Assembly: GCA_016783285.1 (NCBI GenBank)
Contig: JADHWW010000155.1
Span: forward strand, 1-13,127
DNA: 13,127 nucleotides
From: Anaerolineae bacterium
GTDB taxonomy: Bacteria; Chloroflexota; Anaerolineae; B4-G1
Direction: 5' to 3'
Each line of letters opens with the position of its first letter. The first letter of the stretch is position 1. The notes beneath the pieces were generated by a model. The model had not been told where the DNA came from and did no database searches. It saw nothing but the letters and a program-made list of their open reading frames with translations. Position numbers and translations under genes: made by a program. Below, one piece after another: positions 6,505 to 12,894 of this stretch.

Positions 6505-7005
6505 TCAGTCTCGGCTCGCCCTTACGCTGAACTTCGTGGGCACGCTGGCCTCAGGAATGCGTCCAGCCACCACTGCCTCCGTCACGAGTTGGTCCACCTG
6601 TTTTGGGAGGTATCGCCCCGTTTCGTAGTCACTGTTGAGTACTTCGCTGACCAAATCAACAAGCTTCATTCCTGAAAGCTCGACCAGGTCGAGGTGCCAC
6701 ATGTTGACTTCAGCATCTTTCGTCCGGCCCGGCGTGCTGGAGGCTCTGATGCCACAGAGCTCGAGAATAGCTATGTCGAACAGCAGGTAGTCAAGCTTAT
6801 CGGGCCTCTGGCGACCGGCGGCATAAGCGGCAGCGACTTGCTTGATCTGCTCCTCTCCATCCTCAATCCGATAGACCGACAGCTTGTTACATTGGGTCGC
6901 AAAATCACCGAGGGGATCCGCAGGAATATCGCCCGTCCCCAACCAAGGCTCAATGCTGCTCTTCGCCCACTTGGCTTGCTTGACGCACCTCAGAAGATGC
7001 GGCAC
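6505..7005 (-). CDS. Conserved-looking hypothetical protein, third gene of the three-gene operon
   Basis: 166 residues from a GTG at 7005, ten bases after GGAGG. The frame is open further upstream (to 7176), but that part lies inside the preceding HEAT-like gene and should be ignored. The start overlaps the end of the preceding gene by 16 bases, suggesting coupled translation. The sequence begins with LRCVKQAKWAKS, has the central stretches WLGTGDIPADPLGDF and NKLSVYRIED, then LDYLLFDIAILELCGIR and WHLDLVELSGMKLVDLV. No signal peptide or membrane segment is visible, so it is probably cytoplasmic. I do not recognise a family of known function. The ordered mix of predicted helices and strands and the clear site and spacing make it a real gene. 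Confidence 0.75.
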   Translation of the reverse strand: MPHLLRCVKQAKWAKSSIEPWLGTGDIPADPLGDFATQCNKLSVYRIEDGEEQIKQVAAAYAAGRQRPDKLDYLLFDIAILELCGIRASSTPGRTKDAEVNMWHLDLVELSGMKLVDLVSEVLNSDYETGRYLPKQVDQLVTEAVVAGRIPEASVPTKFSVRASRD

Positions 7006-7787
7006 AGACGGGTTGCCTCCAGTTGTGCAATGATCGCTTCTATGTTCCGCCGGATTTCTTCGACCTGTTCTCGCTCTGCAGCCTGCCTGAGGCTCGGGAT
7101 CGTAGTCGGGTCGTCCATCCACGCCAGGCCTATTGTCGCTCCATCGCGTATCCACAGCGATGGAGAATGCAGACACTGCAGAAGCAGCCGCAAGCGCCGA
7201 CGATAGGTCCTACCATCCTGCATTTCTCCAAGCGCTCGTAGGGCCTCGGACACCACCTCGACATCAATGGGTCGTGAAGTGATGAGACGTCTCACTGCGT
7301 CAAGCGCCCAATCACCATGGCCCTTCACCAGCGACGCAAGATGCCTTGAGAACTCACTCTCCGTTCCATCCTCAAAGGCCTCGTGGCAAGCCGCCCTGAA
7401 TGCCGCCTCTACGTGAAGATCGACTCTTAGGGCGCGCTCTTGGTAGGCAATGGAAGTCATTGTCGGTTCCCTTCCTGCCACATCTGGGGTCTCTACTTGA
7501 GTCATCCCCTCAATATGCTCCCTCGCTGGGACGAGGGGGACGATGTGCCGGGAAGTGTCACCAGGAAACCCGTATCTTGGGTCTACTCCCGGTCGGCCAA
7601 TACCTGGTGGATTACTGGCAATCCTCTGGAGATTGCGTCCATACTCATCGTCGAGGTGGACATCTGCGTCGGTGCTGGCCTCTTCACGCATAAGTTGCTT
7701 GGTAACTGGCCTCCAGTCCCCATCTCCTGTTAGTGCCCTGCTCTCCCCGGGTAGGCTGTCGTCGATTCCTGTGTAGTTGGAGATCAC
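6990..7787 (-). CDS. HEAT-repeat-like protein, second gene of the three-gene operon
   Basis: 265 residues from GTG 7787, which overlaps the stop of the preceding gene as GTGA. Residues about 120-260 are helical, with HEAT-like pairs: VRRLITSRPIDVEVVSEALRAL, LWIRDGATIGLAWMDDP and TIPSLRQAAE..., ending in a charged helix (EEIRRNIEAIIAQLE). Such repeats usually bind other proteins. Residues 1-108 are hydrophilic, rich in Gly, Pro, Asp and Arg, and probably disordered. An internal ATG at 7460 (Met110) has AGGAAGGG eight bases upstream and would give a 156-residue protein of the helical part only. Either start, or both, may be used. I infer a scaffold or sensor role in whatever this operon does. 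Confidence 0.7.
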   Translation of the reverse strand: MISNYTGIDDSLPGESRALTGDGDWRPVTKQLMREEASTDADVHLDDEYGRNLQRIASNPPGIGRPGVDPRYGFPGDTSRHIVPLVPAREHIEGMTQVETPDVAGREPTMTSIAYQERALRVDLHVEAAFRAACHEAFEDGTESEFSRHLASLVKGHGDWALDAVRRLITSRPIDVEVVSEALRALGEMQDGRTYRRRLRLLLQCLHSPSLWIRDGATIGLAWMDDPTTIPSLRQAAEREQVEEIRRNIEAIIAQLEATRLCRIF

Positions 7788-8572
7788 GGGACATCCCCCA
7801 TCTCAACAATCTCCATTCCCAGACGCACCAGCTCGGTGAAAATTGGGCGCAGTTGGTCTTGCGCCAACGGCCCCCGATAGTCCGGAACTGTGTTCACGTC
7901 AAGCTGCAAGCCACACGCGTACTGTGCCGCTTGTTGCGCAACTGGTCCTATGCCATCCGAACTGACGTGCAGCAGTGCTGGCACGAATGACGCCACAGAC
8001 CACCTTGACAGACGGTTGATGCGCAATCCCACGACTTCGGTTGTCGCGTCTCTGGGTCTGTTGATCTGGTACATAAAGTCGGTTGAACCGACGGGGTCTA
8101 GCTCCACGTGATCCAGATACTGCTGAAGCAGCCGATAGCCTGCCTCGCGCCTATCTACGGGATATAGCAGAATGGCACCGAAGGCTACCCGCGTGAGCAC
8201 CGGTGGCTCTGCCAGCCCAAACCAGCGATGCATCAGCTCGCAAAACACCTCACGAAGTTCCGGCAAACTCCCAACAGTAGGGAACGCTGGGAAGTCCGCC
8301 GGCACACTCTGCAACTGCCAATCAACGCGCCCAGGCTGTATGCTCAGCTTCAGTATGCCCCCTTCGAATGGACCCGTTGCCGTGTATGTGTTCCTTGCGC
8401 GCTCTGTGACCTCCCTATCGGGAGCTCCTCTGAGCACGCCTTCCCACCACGTTGAATGGTCGACCTGGGCCTGCAGATCCAGAAACCCCGTCAACCTTAG
8501 GGTCTGCACCTGCCATTCAGAGAGACCGATGCGCTCAGTGAGAGGAGTCTCTGGCTGCTGTATCTGGCTCAT
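7784..8572 (-). CDS. Hypothetical protein of unknown function, first gene of the three-gene operon
   Basis: 262 residues, ATG at 8572 with GGAAGG about eleven bases upstream. Features seen: a beta-rich N-terminal half (GFLDLQAQVDHSTWW; FEGGILKLSIQPGRVDWQL), a middle helix containing LREVFCELMHRWFGL, then LTRVAFGAILLYPVDRREAGYRLLQQYL and a DFMYQINRPRD...GLRINRLSRWSV stretch. No signal peptide, membrane segment or catalytic motif is recognised. Length and layout recall sporadically distributed uncharacterised families of about 260 residues, but I cannot place it in one with confidence. The stop overlaps the next gene's GTG. It is expressed from the promoter at 8624-8652 (inference). Confidence 0.75.
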   Translation of the reverse strand: MSQIQQPETPLTERIGLSEWQVQTLRLTGFLDLQAQVDHSTWWEGVLRGAPDREVTERARNTYTATGPFEGGILKLSIQPGRVDWQLQSVPADFPAFPTVGSLPELREVFCELMHRWFGLAEPPVLTRVAFGAILLYPVDRREAGYRLLQQYLDHVELDPVGSTDFMYQINRPRDATTEVVGLRINRLSRWSVASFVPALLHVSSDGIGPVAQQAAQYACGLQLDVNTVPDYRGPLAQDQLRPIFTELVRLGMEIVEMGDVP

Positions 8573-8623
8573 GCTGGATTCTTCCTTCCCGTGTCACAGG
8601 CTAGCTACTGGTGGTCTAGCCTC

Positions 8624-8652
8624 ATTATACTGCAAATCGAGCGCGCTTTCAA
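8624..8652 (-). promoter_or_regulatory. Near-consensus sigma70-type promoter for the three-gene operon
   Basis: On the minus strand TTGAAA (8647-8652) and TATAAT (8624-8629) are separated by exactly 17 bases. Five of six -35 bases and all six -10 bases match consensus. The transcript would start near 8617, leaving about 45 bases of leader before the ATG at 8572. It is the strongest promoter I can see in the window. Confidence 0.75.
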
Positions 8653-8663
8653 GAGTGCGCCGT

Positions 8664-8748
8664 CCCTACTCAATGATCCTCCACACACCCTCCGACGGCT
8701 CGACCTCCACTCACACCCGACCCGATCGGCCGGCGGCTATCTGCCCGA
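8664..8748. repeat. Dispersed repeat, copy C (internally deleted)
   Basis: Starts with ctactcaatgatcctcc and cacaccctcc as in copy B, continues with gacggctcgacctccac and cacccgacccgatcggccgg as in copy A, then jumps to ctatctgccc, which resembles the far end of A and B (cctatctcctgccc). The interior of about 110 bases seems to be missing. It lies just upstream of the promoter of the three-gene operon, between that operon and the small membrane-protein gene. Confidence 0.65.
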
Positions 8749-8856
8749 ACCTGCGCACGCGCAGAAGCCACACGACGAAACGGCACACCAGAGTGCAACA
8801 CGCAATGGTGGAGTGTCGGTCACAAGATGACCGGGCTCACAATAGGCGTGCTTATA

Positions 8857-9033
8857 CTATCCGCGAAACTTGAGTATGCCCGGGAACAGGCCATACACCA
8901 GCATAGCGGTGCCCGGCACGAGCAGACCGATGCCCCATACTAGCGGCTGACAGGACACGGCGAGGCCTACGATGGCCAGGATCAGGCCAGCAAAGCCGAT
9001 GATCGGGCGGAGTTTGCGCTCGTTAGACTGCAT
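8857..9033 (-). CDS. Small two-helix membrane protein (58 residues)
   Basis: ATG at 9033 down to TAG 8857-8859, 58 residues. After a charged start (MQSNERKLRP, net positive) come two hydrophobic segments: about residues 11-29 (IIGFAGLILAIVGLAVSC) and 31-50 (LVWGIGLLVPGTAMLVYGLF), then a short basic tail (KFRG). Charges at both ends would place the termini in the cytoplasm with a tight hairpin across the membrane. AGGTAGG lies about eight bases before the start. The gene is shorter than common ORF cut-offs and easily missed. It is on the same strand as the DUF6941-like gene, about 140 bases downstream of it. I know no function; small two-helix proteins of this type are widespread as uncharacterised membrane proteins. 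Confidence 0.65.
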   Translation of the reverse strand: MQSNERKLRPIIGFAGLILAIVGLAVSCQPLVWGIGLLVPGTAMLVYGLFPGILKFRG

Positions 9034-9106
9034 AATGTAACCTACCTACCCCCCGCTGCCGCACGCAGGCGGCTAAGTCAAGTACGATTAGGCTAGCCAC
9101 GATGGC

Positions 9107-9157
9107 CTACGGTAGCGACTCGCACGCTACCCCGTCGTTGTCCTGGTCCAGCGAATG
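9107..9157 (-). pseudogene. Fragment of an Excalibur calcium-binding domain
   Basis: The minus strand reads HSLDQDNDGVACESLP followed by a stop (9107-9109). This matches the C-terminal half of the Excalibur domain (LDxDxDGxACE), a short calcium-binding motif found at the ends of secreted or surface nucleases. The first half, with its paired Cys and the A..FF helix, is absent, and no start codon or ribosome site precedes the fragment. Upstream it runs into the end of the DUF6941-like gene in another frame. It looks like a leftover of a lost gene rather than a working one. Confidence 0.6.
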
Positions 9158-9176
9158 GATGATCCTCTGTCCTCTA

Positions 9177-9620
9177 CTACTCGTCTGACTCCGCGGGGTC
9201 TGGTGGCTCCACGATTATCTCCAAGGGCACTGCTGACACCTCGCGCCAATTGCCGTTGTCCTGTAGCTCCACACGGAACGTGTGAACACCTGGCCCTGCA
9301 ATGCGTAGACCCTGCATAGTTAGCTGTGTTCGGTATCGCTGAGTCGCAGACAGGTCTATCGGCAGTTCGGCTGCATGCAGTTCCTCACCCGAGGGCGCCA
9401 AGTACGTAATGCGTGCTCGTCCCTGGGTTGGCGTATCAGCGGGCTGCCTCGCCCATAGCGTAACGAGCTCACACATCATCGGGATAGCAGGGATGGCGGC
9501 GTCCGTTGGCAGTTCACCTCGGATGGTGATCTGTTCCAGTATGTTCTGCAGGCTCACATTGTTCGACCTCTGATCAACCACAGCACGCGAACAGAGGATT
9601 GTCCACCAATGGTCTATCAC
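9177..9620 (-). CDS. DUF6941-like protein, third gene of the higBA locus
   Basis: 147 residues from GTG 9620, which overlaps the higA stop as GTGA; the frame is open further upstream but that part lies inside higA. The N-terminus WWTILCSRAVVDQRSNNVSLQNILEQITI resembles that of DUF6941 proteins (a beta-sandwich of unknown function). The rest alternates short strands (ARITYLAPSGEELHAAEL; GVHTFRVELQDNGNWREV; VPLEIIVEP), as expected of an immunoglobulin-like fold. The acidic tail ends in EPPDPAESDE. No signal peptide is visible. Tight coupling to the antitoxin gene suggests its product acts with, or modulates, the toxin-antitoxin pair (inference). The family assignment rests on recall, not a search. 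Confidence 0.6.
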   Translation of the reverse strand: MIDHWWTILCSRAVVDQRSNNVSLQNILEQITIRGELPTDAAIPAIPMMCELVTLWARQPADTPTQGRARITYLAPSGEELHAAELPIDLSATQRYRTQLTMQGLRIAGPGVHTFRVELQDNGNWREVSAVPLEIIVEPPDPAESDE

Positions 9621-10345
9621 TGAACTGTCTCCTCTTGGCGAACCATCGTAGGAACGCTCTGCTTGGGCTCCGATTCGTCTACCACGTAAAACCAGCACGG
9701 TTGAGTGGCAGGCATATCATATGGCGGTGACGTGTCCACATTCCACGCCGTCTCAGTCGCATCCGTCAACCGCTCGACCCACGTCCCAGCTTCCTGTCTC
9801 GACGGCTGGGATGTCGAAAGCGCATCAAATGTGTACCGTTGTAGGCAAAGATAGTCCTCCAGCCTACACTCCGACGCCACAAACGTCTTGAATACCGCGT
9901 GGCAAAGCTCTGATATGTCCTGCACATCGTCCCAAGTCCACTGCGCATGGCGGCGCACATCCACACCCGTTCCCAAAGAACCTGCCAACGCATAGGGCTG
10001 TATCAGGATCTCTGCCGGAATGCCCAGCCCAGCTTCCAGCTTGCGTATCATCCGCAGCGTGAGCGGCCGGCGTCGGTTCAGGATCTCAGACACGCGTGCC
10101 CGACTGCCGATGTACTGCTGAAGGTCCCTGCGTGTCAATCCCCGGCTCTCCATGTGATACTCTATCGCGTCAATGGGATCTGGAGGAGGAATGTCATAGT
10201 GCTCGTCTTCATACGCCTCCACCAAGATCATGAGCACCTCAAGGCGATCACCTTCCGGCGTATTCAGTTCGGCAATGAACAGGCGTTCAATTTCCTTCAA
10301 GGCCGCTTCATAGTCAGCGTCATTCTTGATTGGCTTGATGTCCAC
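9617..10345 (-). CDS. higA: HigA-type antitoxin with a long C-terminal extension
   Basis: 242 residues from GTG 10345 (AGAGG six bases upstream). This start gives the usual HigA beginning (VDIKPIKNDADYEAALKEIERLF). An ATG at 10375 overlapping the higB stop is the alternative. Residues 1-55 contain the conserved TPEGDRLEVL..LVEAYEDEHY segment; 57-115 form the XRE/HigA helix-turn-helix (IEYHMESRGLTRRDL, IGSRARVSEILNRRRPL, MIRKLEAGLGIPAEILI), which binds DNA and represses its own operon. Typical HigA proteins of this type end near there. This one continues for about 125 residues with a WTWDDVQDISELCHAVF helix and an aromatic stretch (CWFYVVDE) of unknown function. It neutralises the toxin of the upstream gene and is coupled to the gene downstream. 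Confidence 0.82.
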   Translation of the reverse strand: MDIKPIKNDADYEAALKEIERLFIAELNTPEGDRLEVLMILVEAYEDEHYDIPPPDPIDAIEYHMESRGLTRRDLQQYIGSRARVSEILNRRRPLTLRMIRKLEAGLGIPAEILIQPYALAGSLGTGVDVRRHAQWTWDDVQDISELCHAVFKTFVASECRLEDYLCLQRYTFDALSTSQPSRQEAGTWVERLTDATETAWNVDTSPPYDMPATQPCWFYVVDESEPKQSVPTMVRQEETVQ

Positions 10346-10362
10346 CAAAGGCCTCTTTCTGC

Positions 10363-10662
10363 TCAGATCGTGCATGCATCTACCTGGTCGTACTCCGGAT
10401 GAGTGCCGACAAAGCGAATGTAGATGCATCCCTTGTCGTATCGGATCGCTACCACAAGCCGATATTTGTTTCCACATATATTGAACACGACACGATCACT
10501 AGATACGATGCTTGCGCTTCCAATGGCACGCTTGATCTCTGCGGAGGTCCGCCATTGTGACCGCTTGGCATCTGCGTACCATGCACGCAATGCACGTTCG
10601 GAATCTGCGTACCTGGGTTGTCTCCAGAAGTCTTTGAGGCGTTTACGAGAGATAATGTGCAT
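10363..10662 (-). CDS. higB: HigB-type mRNA interferase toxin
   Basis: 99 residues from ATG 10662. The sequence follows the HigB (RelE superfamily) pattern closely: N-terminal MHIISRKRLKDFW, central SASIVSSDRVVFNICGNKYRL (residues 49-69), then VVAIRYDKGCIYIRFVGTHPEYDQVDA (70-96). These toxins cleave ribosome-bound mRNA. The frame is open 16 codons further upstream (to 10710), but the family start and a GAGG four bases ahead support 10662. The stop lies 18 bases before the preferred higA start, and an earlier ATG overlaps it. Toxin-before-antitoxin order is usual for higBA. Confidence 0.9.
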   Translation of the reverse strand: MHIISRKRLKDFWRQPRYADSERALRAWYADAKRSQWRTSAEIKRAIGSASIVSSDRVVFNICGNKYRLVVAIRYDKGCIYIRFVGTHPEYDQVDACTI

Positions 10663-10670
10663 TATACCTC

Positions 10671-10687
10671 GCTCCCACGGTGGGAGC
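10671..10687. promoter_or_regulatory. 17-bp dyad, candidate HigA operator overlapping the higB ribosome-binding site
   Basis: GCTCCCA and TGGGAGC are perfect inverted arms of seven bases around a three-base centre. The site lies between the -10 box and the higB start, and on the minus strand its left arm supplies GGGAGC next to the GAGG that serves as ribosome site. HigA-type antitoxins repress their own promoters by binding such dyads, so this is the likely operator. An RNA hairpin could also hide the ribosome site. Confidence 0.6.
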
Positions 10688-10698
10688 ACCACACCTCT

Positions 10699-10727
10699 AT
10701 GATACCACAAACCGACCGGAATAGCAA
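10699..10727 (-). promoter_or_regulatory. Promoter candidate for the higBA locus
   Basis: On the minus strand TTGCTA (10722-10727) and TATCAT (10699-10704) are spaced by 17 bases. Four of six and five of six positions match sigma70 consensus. The start would fall near 10692, with the dyad at 10671-10687 in the first 20 transcribed bases and the higB ATG about 30 bases further on. Confidence 0.6.
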
Positions 10728-10960
10728 TACCGAATATGCACTAACTACGGCGAAGACCCCTACACCCAATCACCATCGCCCGTGGTCGCTCCAGTGCCGT
10801 TGCTCCCTGACGCCTGTGTCCACCCACGGCAGCGCCCTCTCAGCCTGCCCCCTCTCCCCCTCTACCAAAACCTATCGACTCCCGCCATCCCCTTGACACA
10901 CGCTGCCTGCACGCCGTTCCCTATCATCCTCATCCCACCTTCGATATCTGCGCAGGACGC

Positions 10961-11317
10961 CTAATCAAGGTCCCAATGCTTCTCCAGTTTCTCGATGCCC
11001 TCTAGAATCGACTGTCTCAGCGGGTCCGGCGTTCCCACCCAGGCTTTTGTATCGTCTTCGAGGTGCTCAATCGCCTTCTTGCTCAGGTAGGGCTTGATAT
11101 ACCTGTACTCCTGGGTTTCTCGGAACGTCCGATTATCAGACAGATAAAGCAGCTCTCGGCATCTTTTCACAATCTCACGCCTGACTATCCGTTTTTCCCT
11201 TTTCTTCTCAATGCCCCAGCGCACCCACGGGGCAATCAGAGATGCCACAATGCCGCTCACGAATCCCGAAGCAGCAGGAATGACAACAGACCGGATCGGG
11301 TCAAACTTTAGTTTCCG
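10961..11317 (-). CDS. Membrane-anchored small protein, apparently truncated at its 5' end by the insertion sequence
   Basis: The frame is open from 11317 (TAG at 11318-11320 inside the IS end) to TAA near 10961. A GTG at 11260 would give 99 residues; the reading frame before it adds DPIRSVVIPAASGF, joining the hydrophobic stretch VSGIVASLIAPWVRW. Together these form a single N-terminal membrane helix followed by a basic cluster (EKKREKRIVRRE) and a mostly helical cytoplasmic part. Small proteins of this layout, with one helix ending in SLIAPWV..GIEK, are familiar as uncharacterised bacterial proteins. The natural start should lie only a few codons upstream of DPIRS, where the inverted repeat of the IS begins. 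So the gene has probably lost its start and part of the helix. Function is unknown. Confidence 0.6.
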   Translation of the reverse strand, partial: RKLKFDPIRSVVIPAASGFVSGIVASLIAPWVRWGIEKKREKRIVRREIVKRCRELLYLSDNRTFRETQEYRYIKPYLSKKAIEHLEDDTKAWVGTPDPLRQSILEGIEKLEKHWDLD

Positions 11318-11378
11318 CTAAATGATTATGTAAAGTCTGGCTTCCACGGCTTGACAGCCTGGACAAAGATCACCATTT

Positions 11379-11411
11379 GCGGCAAAATGGGGCAGAATCC
11401 CATTTTGTCGC
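11379..11411 (+). other. 13-bp hairpin just before the transposase ribosome-binding site
   Basis: GCGGCAAAATGGG (11379-11391) pairs with CCCATTTTGTCGC (11399-11411); twelve Watson-Crick pairs and one G-U in the RNA, with a seven-base loop. The ribosome site GAGGTGA begins at the next base. In several insertion sequences such structures in read-through transcripts keep ribosomes off the transposase gene; a similar role here is inference. Confidence 0.7.
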
Positions 11412-11423
11412 GAGGTGAGTGAA

Positions 11424-12743
11424 ATGTCCCAAGCAGTGGTCGAAACAATGGGTGCTCTGTGTGCGGTCACGCAAAGCTTGCCCATTGGCACGAATCTAGC
11501 TCTTTTACAGTTTCTATGGATGATCCTCAGCGGTCAACTGTTGACTAGCCGAGGAGCCCTGTTTCCAGCCTTACAGGCCATCGGCCTGTCGGCAGCGGCT
11601 GTTCGCCGAGCGTGGGCGGCATTCCGTTTTGGCGCCTGGCAGATTGGCGTGATGCTCTTCTTGTGGCGGCAGTATGTCGAGGAGCGGCCCCATTGGCAGG
11701 CACATTCCTATGCCGGCTATGTGCCCAAAGCAGTGGACATCACGCCTTATTGGCATCCAGCCACCAAGTCGTGCCGCAGCAAACACTACCATCCGCAAGC
11801 AGGCAAAGCGCTGTCTGCCGTCGAGGTAGGGATCGTAGGACGTGTCGGCAGTGTGACGAACCCCGAAGGCCAGCGCCAACGTGTCACCGTGATCACAGAC
11901 CTGGTGCGCGGCGACTTGACCGATGCATCCACAGCTTCCTTCCAGACGCAGCTGGTCAAACACGTGGCGCGAACTCTCGAACCAGACGAGATTGCCGTTT
12001 GCGATGCCGGGTTCGAGGTGAAGGAAGTCCAGGAAGCAGGCGTGCCACGATATGTGATCCGTGGAGCCAAAAACTTGACGGCTCGTCGCAATACGCTTCC
12101 GCCCTACAAAGGACACGGACGTTACCCCGAGTATGGCGAGAAGGTACGCCCCTTGGCGCGGCAGTACAAAGACCACACCATCGCCGCCACGTCACCCGAT
12201 GCCGTCGAAACCTGGACTACAGACGAACTCACCTTTCGCGCTGAGCTATGGTACGACCTGGTGCGCACTGATGTCAAGGTCAGTGAAGACAATCAAGTCT
12301 TCCACGTGGCGGTGGTCTACGATCCGCGCTTCAAGGAGCCTTGGGTGCTGGTCACTTCGCTCAAGCTTCCTGCCATCACCGTGTGGCGTCTGTACTGTGA
12401 CCGTTGGCCGATCGAGCAAGTCCCTTTGGTCGCCAAGCAGATGCTTGGTGGCGCACGTCAGTTCGTCTCGTCACCGGAAAGCTGTCAACGACTCCCCGAA
12501 CTGACCTTGCTCGCCAGCGAGATGCTGACCTATCTCGCCGCCACCTTGCCAGCCATACCGACAGGGTTCTGGGATCGTAACCCTACACCGACTGCCGGAC
12601 GTCTACGGCGCTTGCTGGCCAGGACGCCATTTCCGGACACTTGCCCGCTGCCAGGGCGATTCCGAAAAAAAGCGTCGGTAGTGGACCACCTCCCGAAGGG
12701 CATTCTGGGCCATCGACGTCAGAAAAAGACGAAAACCGCATAA
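11424..12743 (+). CDS. IS4-family DDE transposase
   Basis: 439 residues from ATG 11424, five bases after AGGTGA; a GTG nine bases earlier would add three residues but lies inside the ribosome site. The catalytic triad of an RNase H-like transposase is visible: D105 in AVDITPYW, D194 in AVCDAGFE and E331. E331 is set in YCDRWPIEQVPLVAK, which matches the IS4-family YREK signature exactly (Y324, R327, E331, K338). The N-terminal 80 residues are helical, presumably for binding the ends. The C-terminus is strongly basic (RRQKKTKTA). The frame is uninterrupted, so the element may be active. No passenger genes are present. Confidence 0.88.
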   Translation: MSQAVVETMGALCAVTQSLPIGTNLALLQFLWMILSGQLLTSRGALFPALQAIGLSAAAVRRAWAAFRFGAWQIGVMLFLWRQYVEERPHWQAHSYAGYVPKAVDITPYWHPATKSCRSKHYHPQAGKALSAVEVGIVGRVGSVTNPEGQRQRVTVITDLVRGDLTDASTASFQTQLVKHVARTLEPDEIAVCDAGFEVKEVQEAGVPRYVIRGAKNLTARRNTLPPYKGHGRYPEYGEKVRPLARQYKDHTIAATSPDAVETWTTDELTFRAELWYDLVRTDVKVSEDNQVFHVAVVYDPRFKEPWVLVTSLKLPAITVWRLYCDRWPIEQVPLVAKQMLGGARQFVSSPESCQRLPELTLLASEMLTYLAATLPAIPTGFWDRNPTPTAGRLRRLLARTPFPDTCPLPGRFRKKASVVDHLPKGILGHRRQKKTKTA

Positions 12744-12894
12744 AAAGGGCTTAGAATATCAAGAATTTGTAAAGTGCTTACCCTGGATGCCAGACTGGCG
12801 GTTTCCAGGGCATCTGGTCCTTGGTCAGTTGCGCTTGCTACATCTCAGAGTTAGCGGAAACCAAAGTTGCAGGCAGTCGCCAACAGGGACTCCA

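Larger units (their letters stand above)
11304..12868 (+). mobile_element. IS4-type insertion sequence
   Basis: About 1.56 kb with a single transposase gene. The ends are inverted repeats: aactttagtttccgctaa (11304-11321) against ttagcggaaaccaaagtt (12851-12868), with one mismatch in 18. A further imperfect match follows internally (atgattatgta against the inverse of tacatctca). Subterminal agtctggcttcca and its inverse tggatgccagact also recur. No direct target duplication could be found for any reasonable choice of outer boundary. The left end lies in the 5' part of the neighbouring membrane-protein gene. Confidence 0.82.

Noticed and set aside
10661..10666. TATAAT on the minus strand at the higB start
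   Set aside because: The hexamer overlaps the higB ATG, so a transcript from it would begin inside the gene; the TATCAT box at 10699-10704 with a 17-base spacer fits better.
10893..10928. TTGACA followed by TATCAT on the + strand
   Set aside because: The spacer is about 23 bases, too long for a sigma70 promoter, and no + strand gene follows.
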